From Arenibacter catalasegens (lineage in GTDB: Bacteria > Bacteroidota > Bacteroidia > Flavobacteriales > Flavobacteriaceae): 64,000 nt of DNA. Positions within the stretch are counted from its first letter, which is position 1; each line of letters begins with the position of its first letter. The notes below the pieces were generated by a model. It ran no database searches and was not told the origin of the DNA. It was given only the letters and a program-made list of their open reading frames with translations. Made by a program: the position numbers and the translations under genes. Location: the NCBI RefSeq assembly GCF_002909235.1, contig NZ_PHQQ01000002.1, positions 186,001 to 250,000 of the forward strand. The letters are read 5' to 3'. Shown one piece after another: positions 49,314 to 59,087 of this stretch.

Positions 49314-49811
49314 TTACGCTGTATCCAATTCCTGTAACAAACTTGCCATATTTAAAGCTTTTGTGAACATTACAATCGATCCATCAGCTTCGTAAGACCA
49401 AAGGCTTTTTGGACGGTCCCAATATAATTCAACTCCATTCCCATCTGGATCGTTCAGATAAAGTGCTTCGGAAACTCCGTGGTCACTGGCACCAGTTAAG
49501 GGGTATTCCCCAATGCGTAAACGGGAATATATTTCGGCAAGATCTTTCCTGGTTGGATATAAAATTGCCGTATGAAACAAGCCCACACTACTGGTAGGCG
49601 CTGGGGGTTGCCCTTTGGACTGCCATGTGTTTAAACCAATATGATGGTGGTAACCACCCGCTGAAATAAAGGCTGCTTGGTCCCCATACATTGTGGTGAC
49701 TTCAAAACCCAAAAGATTACAATAGAAATTTAACGACCTCTCCAAATCGGCCACTTTTAAATGCACATGCCCTATTCTTGTCTGGGAAGGTATTTTATAT
49801 TCGTTTTCCAT
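49314..49811 (-). CDS. VOC-family (extradiol dioxygenase/glyoxalase-like) protein
   Basis: 165 residues, one VOC unit pair. GHVHLKVADLERSLNFYCNL carries the first His ligand, SVGLFHTAILYPTR the second, and DPDGNGVELYWDRP the Glu ligand, so the metal site looks complete. The arrangement resembles CatE-type catechol 2,3-dioxygenase relatives; the substrate is not known. It is cytoplasmic with no signal. It sits 80 bases upstream of the DUF1080 gene on the same strand and is not clearly linked to it. Confidence 0.85.
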   Translation of the reverse strand: MENEYKIPSQTRIGHVHLKVADLERSLNFYCNLLGFEVTTMYGDQAAFISAGGYHHHIGLNTWQSKGQPPAPTSSVGLFHTAILYPTRKDLAEIYSRLRIGEYPLTGASDHGVSEALYLNDPDGNGVELYWDRPKSLWSYEADGSIVMFTKALNMASLLQELDTA

Positions 49812-49888
49812 ATAGGGAAAGTTTTATGCCGTATGTAAATATTCATTCCAATGCCTTGGCAGACATCTCTTAGGAATCACATATTGCG

Positions 49889-50248
49889 TTAGTCCTTATA
49901 AATTCTTGCAGCGTATGTTGCAGTAGAGTCTATAGGATAAATGGACATGGGATAATTTCCCCTAGGCTTAATATTGGGCATTTCCACAGGCTTAACCTTG
50001 GACGAATTTGGTCTTGATTGTTGATTATCCATTAAATTACTTAGATAATCTTTATAATTGAAGTCAAACAAAATAGTGTCTACTAAGGTAGTTTTACGCC
50101 TTTTAAGAACATTGTCCTCATGAAAGCTCCAACCCTTTTCCAAAAGATCGTTATTGTCCTCGGAATTTGCCAGTTTTGAAAATTGCTGTGCATTTAAATC
50201 CGTCCCAATTAGAAATAGTACGAGGCCAAAAAAGATAATTTTTTTCAT
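49889..50248 (-). CDS. Small secreted hypothetical protein, 119 aa
   Basis: The signal peptide MKKIIFFGLVLFLIGTDLNAQ is clear. The mature part of about 98 residues is polar and ends in MSIYPIDSTATYAARIYKD. A similar short type, ending in a Pro-Ile-Asp-rich segment, is common among small exported Flavobacteriaceae proteins, but I know no function. It stands alone on the minus strand. Confidence 0.7.
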   Translation of the reverse strand: MKKIIFFGLVLFLIGTDLNAQQFSKLANSEDNNDLLEKGWSFHEDNVLKRRKTTLVDTILFDFNYKDYLSNLMDNQQSRPNSSKVKPVEMPNIKPRGNYPMSIYPIDSTATYAARIYKD

Positions 50249-50388
50249 CTGTTTATATATAATTGTCCCTTAAAGGTATCCCAAAAACTATAGAACTCAG
50301 TCCAACAATAAACATCTAGTTTAGTATCCTAAATTATAGCAACTTAATTAGTGTTCTATTTTTATGGACACCACTTGAGTAAGCATCT

Positions 50389-50853
50389 TTAAAATTCCCC
50401 GCAGTGAATCCCCTTTTCGTATTGTTGCCTTAACGCAGCTACGGCTTTTTTTAATTCCCCGGGCGCGTTTCCGTATTCAAAGGTCACTTTATGTTTTTTA
50501 CCTGAAAAATTTTCAATTTCCAACCATTCTGCTCCGCCATCGGCACAGTCTGGACATCCAATGATTTCTGGCAATGAAAAAAACACATCTAAATCTACCG
50601 TTTTTTTAATAGAATCCCAATTAATCTGGGTCAGTTTTTCTGTACATTTAATAGGTTTCACATCATCGTTCCAACCTGAACGGGAATAAATTACCGAGCC
50701 CGACTTAAGCAAAATGGTATTTGAACAATAACCTACACACATGCCAAAGGAAGTCCCATACCCCAGCTGTTTCAATTCCGTAGGATTATTGTCATCTTTA
50801 TCACAGGCCATCAATAAACCGACCATTATAAAAAGATATTTATTTATTCTCAT
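50389..50853 (-). CDS. Hypothetical lipoprotein with several cysteines, 154 aa
   Basis: The lipoprotein signal (IMVGLLMACDKDDN, Cys near residue 17) is followed by aspartates. The mature part contains SFGMCVGYCSNTILLKSG, a CPDCADGG segment and a final HCGEF, which could form disulfides. The start of the mature domain (a Cys-rich unit with LKSGSVIYSR) recalls the DUF6438-type lipoproteins of Bacteroidota, but I am not certain. Single gene. Confidence 0.7.
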   Translation of the reverse strand: MRINKYLFIMVGLLMACDKDDNNPTELKQLGYGTSFGMCVGYCSNTILLKSGSVIYSRSGWNDDVKPIKCTEKLTQINWDSIKKTVDLDVFFSLPEIIGCPDCADGGAEWLEIENFSGKKHKVTFEYGNAPGELKKAVAALRQQYEKGIHCGEF

Positions 50854-51173
50854 CCTTTGTTTTGTGTATTAAAATCGTCCGTATCCAAATGAATTTCCAA
50901 AGATAATTCCCAGTTGGCTAATTCATTATCCTAAAGATGTTTATATTCTATATAGGTTGCGTAGCCCATTTTTCCAATTACAAGAACCTTTTAACAACCA
51001 AGGTCTCCCAAATTCATAAATCAACTTGGAATAATGCCCAAATGCTCCTATAAAGTCCTTAAGTGCTATTATTGTTAACTGGAAGTTCCCAAATAATTTA
51101 TTCCAACACAAACCAAAAAGAGCGGTTAAATCAATGGAAAAAGTGTCTGGACCAATCGTTTCAATGTTGGAGA
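50854..51173. other. Gene-free region of 320 bases
   Basis: AT-rich DNA between two minus-strand genes. I see no credible open frame, RNA or strong hairpin. It should hold the promoter of the lipoprotein at 50853 and the 3' end of the small membrane protein, but no clear element can be named. Confidence 0.4.
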
Positions 51174-51530
51174 TTAATCGCTGTTCAATTTTGACTTGTT
51201 CGTCATTAGTATCCTCAGTTCTTCCTTATTAAAAATAATAAAGCAAATAATCAAAATGATGAAAATTGGATTTATCAAAAGGAATCCAACACTGAATTTT
51301 ATAGAAACGTAAAAAAAATCGATCAAACTAAATAATCCGGCCAAAAGAGTTAATCCAAAAACTAATAGGTAAACCTTTTTATTGATAAAGAAAAAACAGG
51401 CCGCAAAGGTTAGCCAGCCAATGCCAATATAGAGCGTACCATCCAATTCAATATCTGTAAATAAATTCATCCCTATGGAAAGAAGAACTAAAAATACGGC
51501 CAACAATAATGGTATTATATCTTTGTTCAT
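51174..51530 (-). CDS. Small integral membrane protein, 118 aa
   Basis: Four hydrophobic segments fill most of the protein (IPLLLAVFLVLLSIGMNLF, LYIGIGWLTFAACFFFI, VYLLVFGLTLLAGLFSLIDF, FLLINPIFIILIICFIIF), with a polar C-terminal tail. I know no function or family name. The ATG at 51530 begins just before the first helix; an ATG at 51548 would add MNRKLS and is possible. Confidence 0.65.
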   Translation of the reverse strand: MNKDIIPLLLAVFLVLLSIGMNLFTDIELDGTLYIGIGWLTFAACFFFINKKVYLLVFGLTLLAGLFSLIDFFYVSIKFSVGFLLINPIFIILIICFIIFNKEELRILMTNKSKLNSD

Positions 51531-51748
51531 CGATAATTTTCTATTCAACTTAATTTTTAAGGTTCGGGTTTAATGAAAACCTAAATATACCCTCTACCCT
51601 CATTGCCAGTTTTTAAATATCGTTATTTTAGGCACAATTAAATAGAAAATAGGCAGTTTTCACCTTATATCGACATCTCCACTGTACCAACCATACAACC
51701 TCAACCTTAATGTATAGCGTTATCTATAAAGGTTTCAAAATATTAGCG

Positions 51749-52825
51749 CTAGACAGCAACCTCCCCTAGCAGAAGACTTATCACCTCTTCCAAAGTATCC
51801 AAAACCCCAGGATTTGTACAATTTACTAGAATAGAAAAAACCATATCATGATCCGGAAAAAAGTAGAACACCGCATAGCCACCTACTCCATTACCCACAT
51901 GACCATAATAGGTCCTACCCAACTTATCCTGAGTAACCTGCCATCCAAGGCCGTAATAGGTTGGTGCACCATTAACAATCCCGGAAGTGAAGAATTGGGA
52001 TTGAACTGTAGCTTCCCTTATATTTGAATCCAAATAAACCTGTCCAAAAAGTGCAATATCGGCAGAAGTGGACAAATAGCCACCTCCGGCCAATTTGTAC
52101 GTATTATTTACGGGAATGGCTTTTCTGAAACCCAATCTGCCCTTCGAATAAAAAGTGGCACAACTAGGGGGGAGTTTCCCAGGAGTTTCAGGGAATGTAT
52201 TTTTTAAACCATAAGGTTTTAAAATCTTTTTCTGGACATAATCGGCAAAGGGAATACCACTAACTTCCTCAATAGCCAAGGAAATCAGTACCCAATCATA
52301 ACTGGTATACTGAAAGCCTTTTCCAGGCTCAAAAAGTAGGTCATCATCCTGAAATAGGGCAAGGGCATCCTTAATGGTCAAGGGCTTGTTAAGTCCATAT
52401 TCACCACCTCTATAACCTCTGATTCCCGCTGTGTGCCCTGCCAACTGCCGCAGCGTAAAGTCGAATTCCTTTTTTAGAAGGTAGGGAAGGTATTTATAAA
52501 TAGAAGTATCTAGATCAAGTTGTCCGCTTTCAACCATGGTAGCCAAGGCGGCCGCAGCTATGGGTTTGGACACACTGGCTACCCTAAATATTGAATTTTG
52601 GGGATCTACGGGAGTTTGTTTATCCAAATCCGAATAGCCATAGCCTTTTTGAAAATATACCTGGTTGTTTTTACGAACCGTAATCGCCAGACCTGGAACT
52701 ATATTATCAGTAATGAGTTTTTGCAATATTAAATCTGCTTGGATCTTGCCCGATAATTTCTTATCCCCACCTATAACCCGTTGGGAAGCATATAAATTCT
52801 TTAAACATTTTAAAATAGGATTCAT
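51749..52825 (-). CDS. Serine hydrolase of the beta-lactamase/LACTB fold
   Basis: 358 residues of the class C beta-lactamase-like (COG1680) family. The nucleophile motif SxxK is VASVSKPIAA near residue 86. The second motif region is FQYTSYDWVLISLAIEEVSG, with Ser where many members have Asn (YxN). The third motif is YYGHVGNGVGGY. No signal peptide is visible at this start, which is uncommon for the fold and may mean a cytoplasmic esterase or peptidase, or a missed start. It stands alone. Confidence 0.85.
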   Translation of the reverse strand: MNPILKCLKNLYASQRVIGGDKKLSGKIQADLILQKLITDNIVPGLAITVRKNNQVYFQKGYGYSDLDKQTPVDPQNSIFRVASVSKPIAAAALATMVESGQLDLDTSIYKYLPYLLKKEFDFTLRQLAGHTAGIRGYRGGEYGLNKPLTIKDALALFQDDDLLFEPGKGFQYTSYDWVLISLAIEEVSGIPFADYVQKKILKPYGLKNTFPETPGKLPPSCATFYSKGRLGFRKAIPVNNTYKLAGGGYLSTSADIALFGQVYLDSNIREATVQSQFFTSGIVNGAPTYYGLGWQVTQDKLGRTYYGHVGNGVGGYAVFYFFPDHDMVFSILVNCTNPGVLDTLEEVISLLLGEVAV

Positions 52826-52940
52826 CGGTTAAAGACTATGCTTTCTTTATGTTCGTGGTATACATTTTTTTTTGCCAACTCGGAAGATCAAACTTAGACA
52901 ATGGGCACTATCCAAAGTAGCATGGGCTAGGCTATGGACC

Positions 52941-53732
52941 TTAATTAATAAAAACAAGTTCCCCCTTATACAATTGCTCCACTTCCACTAGGGCCGGTCT
53001 ATTAAAACTCAACACGTCGCCGGTACCCCGCAAGGTGCCCTTTAGCGATTGCTGTGGGCTAATGCGCATATCGTTGGACCCCCTGTGGTTAAAACTAATA
53101 TTTTCGGCAATTAAAGCCTCTGCTTCCAAACGCGAATCCCCAGAGGCAAAAACAATACTAAAATTAAGTGTTTTGCCCCGTAAATTATAGTAGGAAATAC
53201 CATTGGAAACAATGCTCAAACTTTGAGTATCCAATTCCAAATTAAACTCTCCACTGGTATAGCCTGCATCGGGATCATTAAAGCTTTCAGAAATAAGACT
53301 TAAACTTTGGTAAGCCAATACCCCATCACTTACGACATCCAAGCCTGTACTGCTTCTGATCTCAGTAATGTTGGGCGTGGTAATATATACTTTGGTAAGT
53401 CCGTATTTTCGTGTAAAATTACAATCATTGGTATCGCGTAACAACAATCGGCCATCCTCCACTGTCACCATAACTTCGTTGCGCAAATATTCCCCTGTTT
53501 CCACTTCTACCTTTTGAGTACTTCCTTGTTTAAGGGTCAGTTGCACATTTTCATATACCGTAATCTTCGTAAAATCGGGCACTACTACCGTCTCCCTACT
53601 AATGTCGCCTGCATTTTGAAAGCAATCAGAAGCGTTCTCACTGTTACAATTCCAAAGCAAGAGCACTGCAAACATAAGTAAGCAACATTTGGAAACAATT
53701 CGAAAACTGTTTCTCCACCCTAATTTTATCAT
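52941..53732 (-). CDS. GIN-domain (DUF2807) surface lipoprotein
   Basis: From the ATG at 53732 the 263-residue product has an N-terminal hydrophobic segment ending [12 protein letters not shown], with a relaxed lipobox (Cys near residue 29). The rest is a DUF2807 head-GIN beta-helix: [58 protein letters not shown]. The family is annotated as a putative adhesin, without firm evidence. An ATG at 53783 is in frame but would add a hydrophobic stretch before the signal. It follows the PagL-like gene closely. Confidence 0.85.
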   Translation of the reverse strand: MIKLGWRNSFRIVSKCCLLMFAVLLLWNCNSENASDCFQNAGDISRETVVVPDFTKITVYENVQLTLKQGSTQKVEVETGEYLRNEVMVTVEDGRLLLRDTNDCNFTRKYGLTKVYITTPNITEIRSSTGLDVVSDGVLAYQSLSLISESFNDPDAGYTSGEFNLELDTQSLSIVSNGISYYNLRGKTLNFSIVFASGDSRLEAEALIAENISFNHRGSNDMRISPQQSLKGTLRGTGDVLSFNRPALVEVEQLYKGELVFIN

Positions 53733-53795
53733 CAAAATAAAATAGTATATCAATTTAAATATTTTTAGTATGCCTTTAACCAATTTATTTTGCTC

Positions 53796-54893
53796 CTAAA
53801 GTCGTACCCCTACCCCAAATTCCACAGCTTCGGCTTTTGCTCCATGAGATTTTAAAGTTACCGCCCCATATACCTTATCCGAAAAATATCGCTTTAATCC
53901 AATTCTATTGTACACCTTGCCTTCAAAATCAAAAGGATAATACACGTAATACCCCAACTGGGCAATAACGGACATTTTATTGATAAAAAGTTCATGACCC
54001 AAAAACAGTCCAACACGTTTATAATCGTCGTCAGGCTGCACCCCATATTCTGGGAATGCTACAGACTGGTAACGTATAAGTTCTTTTAAAAAGTTAGAAA
54101 AATAAACATCTGCACCAAACTGAAGGGCACTTCTTCTTGTTAGGCGTTTGTCTGCATATGCCGAAAAAATATAAAAAGCATATTGACCGGAATCCACTAC
54201 ATCGCTTTCATTAATACCTGACCTAAAGGCTAAATTAAACCGAATAGGTTCAGTAACCTTTAATTTTTCGGTTCTTAAATATTCCCTTTCCAAACCGCCA
54301 TCCAAATCGTAGGTGACACCCACATTTAAGGCCATAGTATTGGTAGAGGTATTGGGTGCCGTAACATTGGCATTGGAATAATGTATTAGAGAAATTCCGG
54401 CCTTTAGCCCCAAGCCTTTAAATATGTTCTCCTTATGATAATTAAACATTAAATAAGTAGAACTCAAGAAATGTGAACCATAGGCATTGTTCCTGAAATT
54501 CTCGTTCTTATCAAAGGGATTGGTATTATAGGCCACTCCCTGTCCCAGTCTAAATTGAATGTTTCTTTTAAAAAAATAGAAATTGTAATGGGCGTAAAGT
54601 CCAAAATTTTCCCCCAAAGTACTACTGTTCATATTCTGATAAACGAACGAAAAACCGGTGTCAGGATAATTATATAATTGTTGCCATTCCTCGTCCCCAT
54701 AGTTCTTCCTATTATATCCCAAGATAAATCCGCCAGGATGATTGGTGATTAAATGGGAAATATCCGTATTGTGCAATAACACAGATCCGTAGAATTGGCT
54801 AACATCCAAGGTATATCGCTTGGTTTCTTGCCGGTTTTGTGAAAAGCAAAAAGCTGTCGACAGACAGCCTAAAAGAAATAGCTTCAGTTTCAT
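53796..54893 (-). CDS. PagL-like acyloxyacyl hydrolase (lipid A deacylase family)
   Basis: 365 residues from the ATG at 54893, with a signal peptide ending FCFSQN. The mature part is a beta-barrel with regular aromatic strands. The catalytic-type segment ISLIHYSNANVTAPNTSTN resembles the His-Ser-Asn region of PagL, which removes an acyl chain from lipid A in the outer membrane. An ATG three codons upstream is possible. It is followed after about 60 bases by the GIN-domain lipoprotein, probably in one operon. Confidence 0.75.
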   Translation of the reverse strand: MKLKLFLLGCLSTAFCFSQNRQETKRYTLDVSQFYGSVLLHNTDISHLITNHPGGFILGYNRKNYGDEEWQQLYNYPDTGFSFVYQNMNSSTLGENFGLYAHYNFYFFKRNIQFRLGQGVAYNTNPFDKNENFRNNAYGSHFLSSTYLMFNYHKENIFKGLGLKAGISLIHYSNANVTAPNTSTNTMALNVGVTYDLDGGLEREYLRTEKLKVTEPIRFNLAFRSGINESDVVDSGQYAFYIFSAYADKRLTRRSALQFGADVYFSNFLKELIRYQSVAFPEYGVQPDDDYKRVGLFLGHELFINKMSVIAQLGYYVYYPFDFEGKVYNRIGLKRYFSDKVYGAVTLKSHGAKAEAVEFGVGVRL

Positions 54894-55034
54894 GGGGAGC
54901 AAATGTAATGAAAAAATAAAAATAGGAATTTATAAACTTGACAAGGCTGTAACGCCATACATTAACTCCTTTAATCAATGTCAGAATAGCAACTTATTCA
55001 ATCCGTTTATATCCATTGTTACTGAAAGTAATAC

Positions 55035-55988
55035 CTAAAACAACTGTTTGGCAATGGCCTCAATATTATCAGATTTCCCCATGGAATAGTAGTGCAACAC
55101 CGGAACACCTGCTGCTTTCAGTTCCTTGGATTGTTGTATTGCCCACTCAATACCTACTTGTCGCACATCTGCATTGGTAGAACAGCCTTCCACAGCTTCT
55201 ATTAAATCCTGTGGCAAGTCGATCTTAAAAACCTGAGGCAATAATTGTAAATGTCGTTTTACGGCAATGGGCTTAATACCTGGAATGATAGGAACATTGA
55301 TGCCCATATCCTTGGCTGCTTTTACAAATTCAAAATATTTCTGATTATCAAAAAACATTTGTGTCACCACATAATCGGCCCCAGCATCCACCTTTTCTTT
55401 TAATCGTTTTAAATCAGTCATTAAGGAAGGTGCTTCCAAATGCTTTTCTGGATAACCTGCAACCCCAATACAAAAATCGGCGCAATTAACCTTTTCTACC
55501 GAATCGTGTAAATAATTACCCTGACTAAGGGCGTAAATTTGCTTAACCAAGTCTGTGGCATATGGATGTCCTCCTATTGTAGGATTAAAATACTGCTCCT
55601 CCTTCCTGGCATCTCCGCGTAGTGCCATCACATTCTCGATTCCCAAATAATGACAATCCACAAGAACGTACTCTGTTTCTTCCTTTGTAAATCCACCGCA
55701 TAACACATGAGGAACGGTATCAACTCCGTATTTATGTTGAATGGAGGCACATATACCAACCGTTCCCGGTCTCATACGCGTCAACTTTTTGTCCAACAAG
55801 CCATCCTTATCTATGTACACATATTCTTCCCTAGAGGTAGTAACATCAATGAAGGGTGGTTTAAATTCCATTAAGGGATCTATATTGTCATATAATTCCT
55901 GAATGCTCCTTCCTTTAACAGGTGGTATAATTTCAAAGGAGAACAAGGTCTTCCCTTCAGCTTTATTTATGTGTTCCGTTACTTTCAT
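55035..55988 (-). CDS. metF: 5,10-methylenetetrahydrofolate reductase
   Basis: FAD enzyme that makes 5-methyl-THF for methionine synthesis, 317 residues. The conserved blocks are FSFEIIPPVKGRSIQELY, FIDVTTSREEYV, ENVMALRGDARKEE, GADYVVTQMFFDNQKYFEF, PIIPGIKPI and the end region GVPVLHYYSMGKS. It is the last gene of the methionine cluster, 341 bases after metH; the gap contains a hairpin, so it may have its own promoter. Confidence 0.97.
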   Translation of the reverse strand: MKVTEHINKAEGKTLFSFEIIPPVKGRSIQELYDNIDPLMEFKPPFIDVTTSREEYVYIDKDGLLDKKLTRMRPGTVGICASIQHKYGVDTVPHVLCGGFTKEETEYVLVDCHYLGIENVMALRGDARKEEQYFNPTIGGHPYATDLVKQIYALSQGNYLHDSVEKVNCADFCIGVAGYPEKHLEAPSLMTDLKRLKEKVDAGADYVVTQMFFDNQKYFEFVKAAKDMGINVPIIPGIKPIAVKRHLQLLPQVFKIDLPQDLIEAVEGCSTNADVRQVGIEWAIQQSKELKAAGVPVLHYYSMGKSDNIEAIAKQLF

Positions 55989-56277
55989 AATTACTCCTCT
56001 TACCTTTCCCTAAAGAAAAGGACCTAATGTATATTGTTATATTTAATTCCCTGCACAACTGTACTTTTCATATTCTAATATGGCAGCTCCCAAACACTCC
56101 TTGCCATCGGTTTGGGACCGGGCTATCCACTTAATTTTTTCATGTCTAAAGACATAAAAAAGATATCGTTCCTATCCCTGCTGCAAAGTATTTCCCTTCT
56201 AATGCTAACTGAAGTTCAACTTCAACTTAAGTTCACATTTTCTTGCGAGACTTGCAACATGACCTAGAGATCTAGAG

Positions 56278-56306
56278 ACCTACAAGGTTTTAAAAACCTT
56301 GCAGGT
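56278..56306 (-). terminator. Hairpin after metH (ACCTACAAGG / CCTTGCAGGT type)
   Basis: The arms at 56278-56290 and 56294-56306 pair over 12 bases with one mismatch, 24 bases past the metH stop. Long CAAGG/CCTTG hairpins of this kind recur as terminators in Flavobacteriaceae genomes. Confidence 0.65.
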
Positions 56307-56327
56307 ACATTCAACAACCTTGCAGGT
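56295..56327. repeat. 12-bp direct repeat next to the metH hairpin
   Basis: AACCTTGCAGGT occurs at 56295-56306, as one arm of the hairpin, and again at 56316-56327. The second copy could pair with the left arm in place of the first. Confidence 0.6.
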
Positions 56328-56329
56328 CG

Positions 56330-59044
56330 CTAATCATCTGCAATATTGGGCGCCAACCACCTGGTGGCCTCCTCCAAGGAAATCCCTTTACGTGCTGCAA
56401 AATCGGCTACCTGGTCTTCCTTTATTTTACCTACTCCAAAATACCGGGCCTCTTCATTTCCAAAATAATATCCACTGACGCTGGCTGCCGGCCACATGGC
56501 CAAGCTCTCTGTCAATTCTACCCCGATCTTTTCCTTGACCCCTAATAATTCCCAAAGTGTCAACTTTTCCAAATGGTCCGGACAGGCGGGATAACCAGGC
56601 GCAGGTCTTATTCCCATATAGGATTCCTTGATCAGATCTTCATTGCTAAGCCCTTCATCAGTCGCATATCCCCAATGCTTAATCCGTACTTCCCTGTGCA
56701 AATATTCCGCAAAGGCCTCAGCAAAACGGTCTGCCAGGGCCTTGACCATAATACTGTTATAATCGTCCAGGTTTTTACGGTATTCGTCTGCCAATTCATC
56801 TGTCCCAAACCCAGTTGAAACACAAAAACAACCTATATAATCCTGTAAGCCGCTTTCTTTGGGAGCAATAAAATCGGACAAAGCAAAATTAGGTTTCCCC
56901 ACATATTTTTTGGCCTGTTGTCTTAAAGTCCTAAAGGTAAATTCTTCCCCATTGTGGGTCAGCAAAATATCATCATCGTTGACCATATTGGCAGGAAACA
57001 ACCCAAATATGGCTTTTGCTTGGAAAAGCTTACCATCTAAAATTTTCTTTAGCATTGCCTTGGCATCGTCAAAAAGTTCCGTCGCCTGTTGCCCTACTAT
57101 CTTATCTTCCAAAATATCTGGGTACTTGCCATGCAGTTCCCAACTTCTAAAGAAGGGGGACCAATCTATATACGGCACCAATTCCCGAAAATCAAAATCC
57201 TCGATCATTTGAATTCCCAAGGACTTTGGGGTTACAATTTCCGCCTTTGACCAATCTAATTTATATTTATTTTTCCGAGCTGCCTCTAGTGTCAGATATT
57301 CTTTATGTTTTCCTCTGTTCAGGAATTTTTGTCTAAAATCGGCATAGTCTAATTTAATGCCCTCCTTATACTTTTGGGAAGCCTCCTTTTTTAAAAGGTC
57401 GCCCACCACGGTTACTGCCCTGGAAGCATCATTTACATGTACCACGGCACTTTTGTACTGTGGATCTATCTTAACGGCGGTATGTGCCTTACTGGTGGTA
57501 GCACCACCTATGAGCAATGGCACCGTAAAATTTTGCCTTTCCATTTCCTTGGCCAGAAAGACCATTTCATCCAAGGAAGGGGTAATAAGTCCGCTCAGAC
57601 CTATAATATCCACTTTTTGTTCCTTCGCCGCATTAATTATCTTCTCTGGGGGTACCATTACCCCCAAATCTACAATCTCATAATTGTTACAGGCAAGGAC
57701 CACACTAACAATATTTTTTCCAATATCGTGCACATCCCCTTTCACTGTTGCCATAAGAATTTTTCCGGCAGACGAGCTGCTTCCTTCCGGCTGCGGATTT
57801 TTAAGCTTCTCCTCTTCAATAAACGGTAACAGATAAGCCACTGCTTTTTTCATTACCCTGGCCGATTTTACCACTTGGGGCAAGAACATCTTACCACTTT
57901 GAAAAAGATCTCCCACCACATTCATTCCGGTCATTAAATGTCCTTCGATCACCTCTATAGGGGCTTTCACACTTAAACGGGCAGCTTCAACATCCTCTAC
58001 CACATATTGATCGATTCCCTTGACCAAGGCCCGGGTAATCCTATTTTGCAAAGGCTCTTCCCTCCAAGAAAGATCTACCTTATTTTCCTTCTCCTTGCCG
58101 ATTACGGTTTCTGCAAATTCCAATAAGCGCTCCGTTGCATCTTCTCTTCGGTTAAGGATTACGTCCTCTACCCGCTCTAAAAGGTCCTTTGGAATATCAT
58201 CATACACTTCCAACATACTGGGGTTTACAATGCCAATATTCATACCCGCCTTAATAGCGTGATAAAGAAATGCAGAATGCATGGCCTCACGTACCGGATT
58301 ATTGCCCCTGAAACTAAAGGACACATTGCTTACCCCTCCACTTACACTACAATAAGGCAGATTTTCCTTTACCCAAGCCGTGGCCTTTATAAAGTCGAGC
58401 GCATTTAATTTATGTTCGTCCATCCCTGTGGCAACAGGAAAGATGTTTAAATCGAAAATAATATCCTCGGGTGGGAACCCTACTTTATCCACCAAAATAT
58501 CATAGGAGCGTTGGGTTATTTCCAATCGCCTTTCGTAATTATCCGCCTGCCCTACCTCATCAAAGGCCATAACAATGACAGCAGCGCCATAACGTCTAAT
58601 TAATTTGGCATGATGTATAAACTCTTTCTCACCTTCCTTGAGACTTATGGAATTAACTATGCATTTTCCTTGAACAACCTGCAGACCGGCCTCTATAATT
58701 TCCCATTTAGAGCTATCGATCATAATAGGAACCCGGGCAATATCCGGTTCGGCCACAATAAGGTTCAGGAACTTTACCATAACCTCCTTCCCATCAATAA
58801 GCCCATCATCCATATTAACATCAATGATCTGAGCCCCTCCCTCTACTTGTTCGCGGGCAATATCCAAAGCCTCCTCAAACTTCTCTTCCTTGATCAATCT
58901 CAAGAATTTTTTGGAACCTGCCACATTGGTACGTTCCCCCACATTTACGAAATTACTTTCTGGGGTTATCACCAAAGGTTCCAAACCGGAAAGTTTTAAA
59001 AACCGTTTTGTACTATGTTCTTCCTTATCCTTAGTATTGCTCAT
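56330..59044 (-). CDS. metH: Methionine synthase, cobalamin-dependent, C-terminal part
   Basis: 904 residues that carry three of the four MetH modules. They are the folate-binding module ([33 protein letters not shown], about 20-320), the cobalamin cap and binding modules (DVHDIGKN with the axial His, about 440-590), and the reactivation module ([19 protein letters not shown] near the C-terminus). The homocysteine-binding module is the separate gene at 60026. The split is, to my knowledge, usual in Flavobacteriia. It follows the PLP enzyme by 43 bases in one operon under a SAM-I riboswitch. Confidence 0.95.
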   Translation of the reverse strand: MSNTKDKEEHSTKRFLKLSGLEPLVITPESNFVNVGERTNVAGSKKFLRLIKEEKFEEALDIAREQVEGGAQIIDVNMDDGLIDGKEVMVKFLNLIVAEPDIARVPIMIDSSKWEIIEAGLQVVQGKCIVNSISLKEGEKEFIHHAKLIRRYGAAVIVMAFDEVGQADNYERRLEITQRSYDILVDKVGFPPEDIIFDLNIFPVATGMDEHKLNALDFIKATAWVKENLPYCSVSGGVSNVSFSFRGNNPVREAMHSAFLYHAIKAGMNIGIVNPSMLEVYDDIPKDLLERVEDVILNRREDATERLLEFAETVIGKEKENKVDLSWREEPLQNRITRALVKGIDQYVVEDVEAARLSVKAPIEVIEGHLMTGMNVVGDLFQSGKMFLPQVVKSARVMKKAVAYLLPFIEEEKLKNPQPEGSSSSAGKILMATVKGDVHDIGKNIVSVVLACNNYEIVDLGVMVPPEKIINAAKEQKVDIIGLSGLITPSLDEMVFLAKEMERQNFTVPLLIGGATTSKAHTAVKIDPQYKSAVVHVNDASRAVTVVGDLLKKEASQKYKEGIKLDYADFRQKFLNRGKHKEYLTLEAARKNKYKLDWSKAEIVTPKSLGIQMIEDFDFRELVPYIDWSPFFRSWELHGKYPDILEDKIVGQQATELFDDAKAMLKKILDGKLFQAKAIFGLFPANMVNDDDILLTHNGEEFTFRTLRQQAKKYVGKPNFALSDFIAPKESGLQDYIGCFCVSTGFGTDELADEYRKNLDDYNSIMVKALADRFAEAFAEYLHREVRIKHWGYATDEGLSNEDLIKESYMGIRPAPGYPACPDHLEKLTLWELLGVKEKIGVELTESLAMWPAASVSGYYFGNEEARYFGVGKIKEDQVADFAARKGISLEEATRWLAPNIADD

Positions 59045-59087
59045 TATTTATGTATTGACCTCAATATTAAAAATACAATGCGTATCC

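Larger units (their letters stand above)
55989..56329 (-). other. Gene-free spacer between metH and metF
   Basis: 341 bases. Near metH it holds the hairpin and direct repeat listed separately. The rest shows short palindromes (CATATTCTAATATG and the AGATCTAGA region) but no gene. The promoter of metF is expected here; I find only an imperfect ATACTTTG word, not a convincing consensus. Confidence 0.45.
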
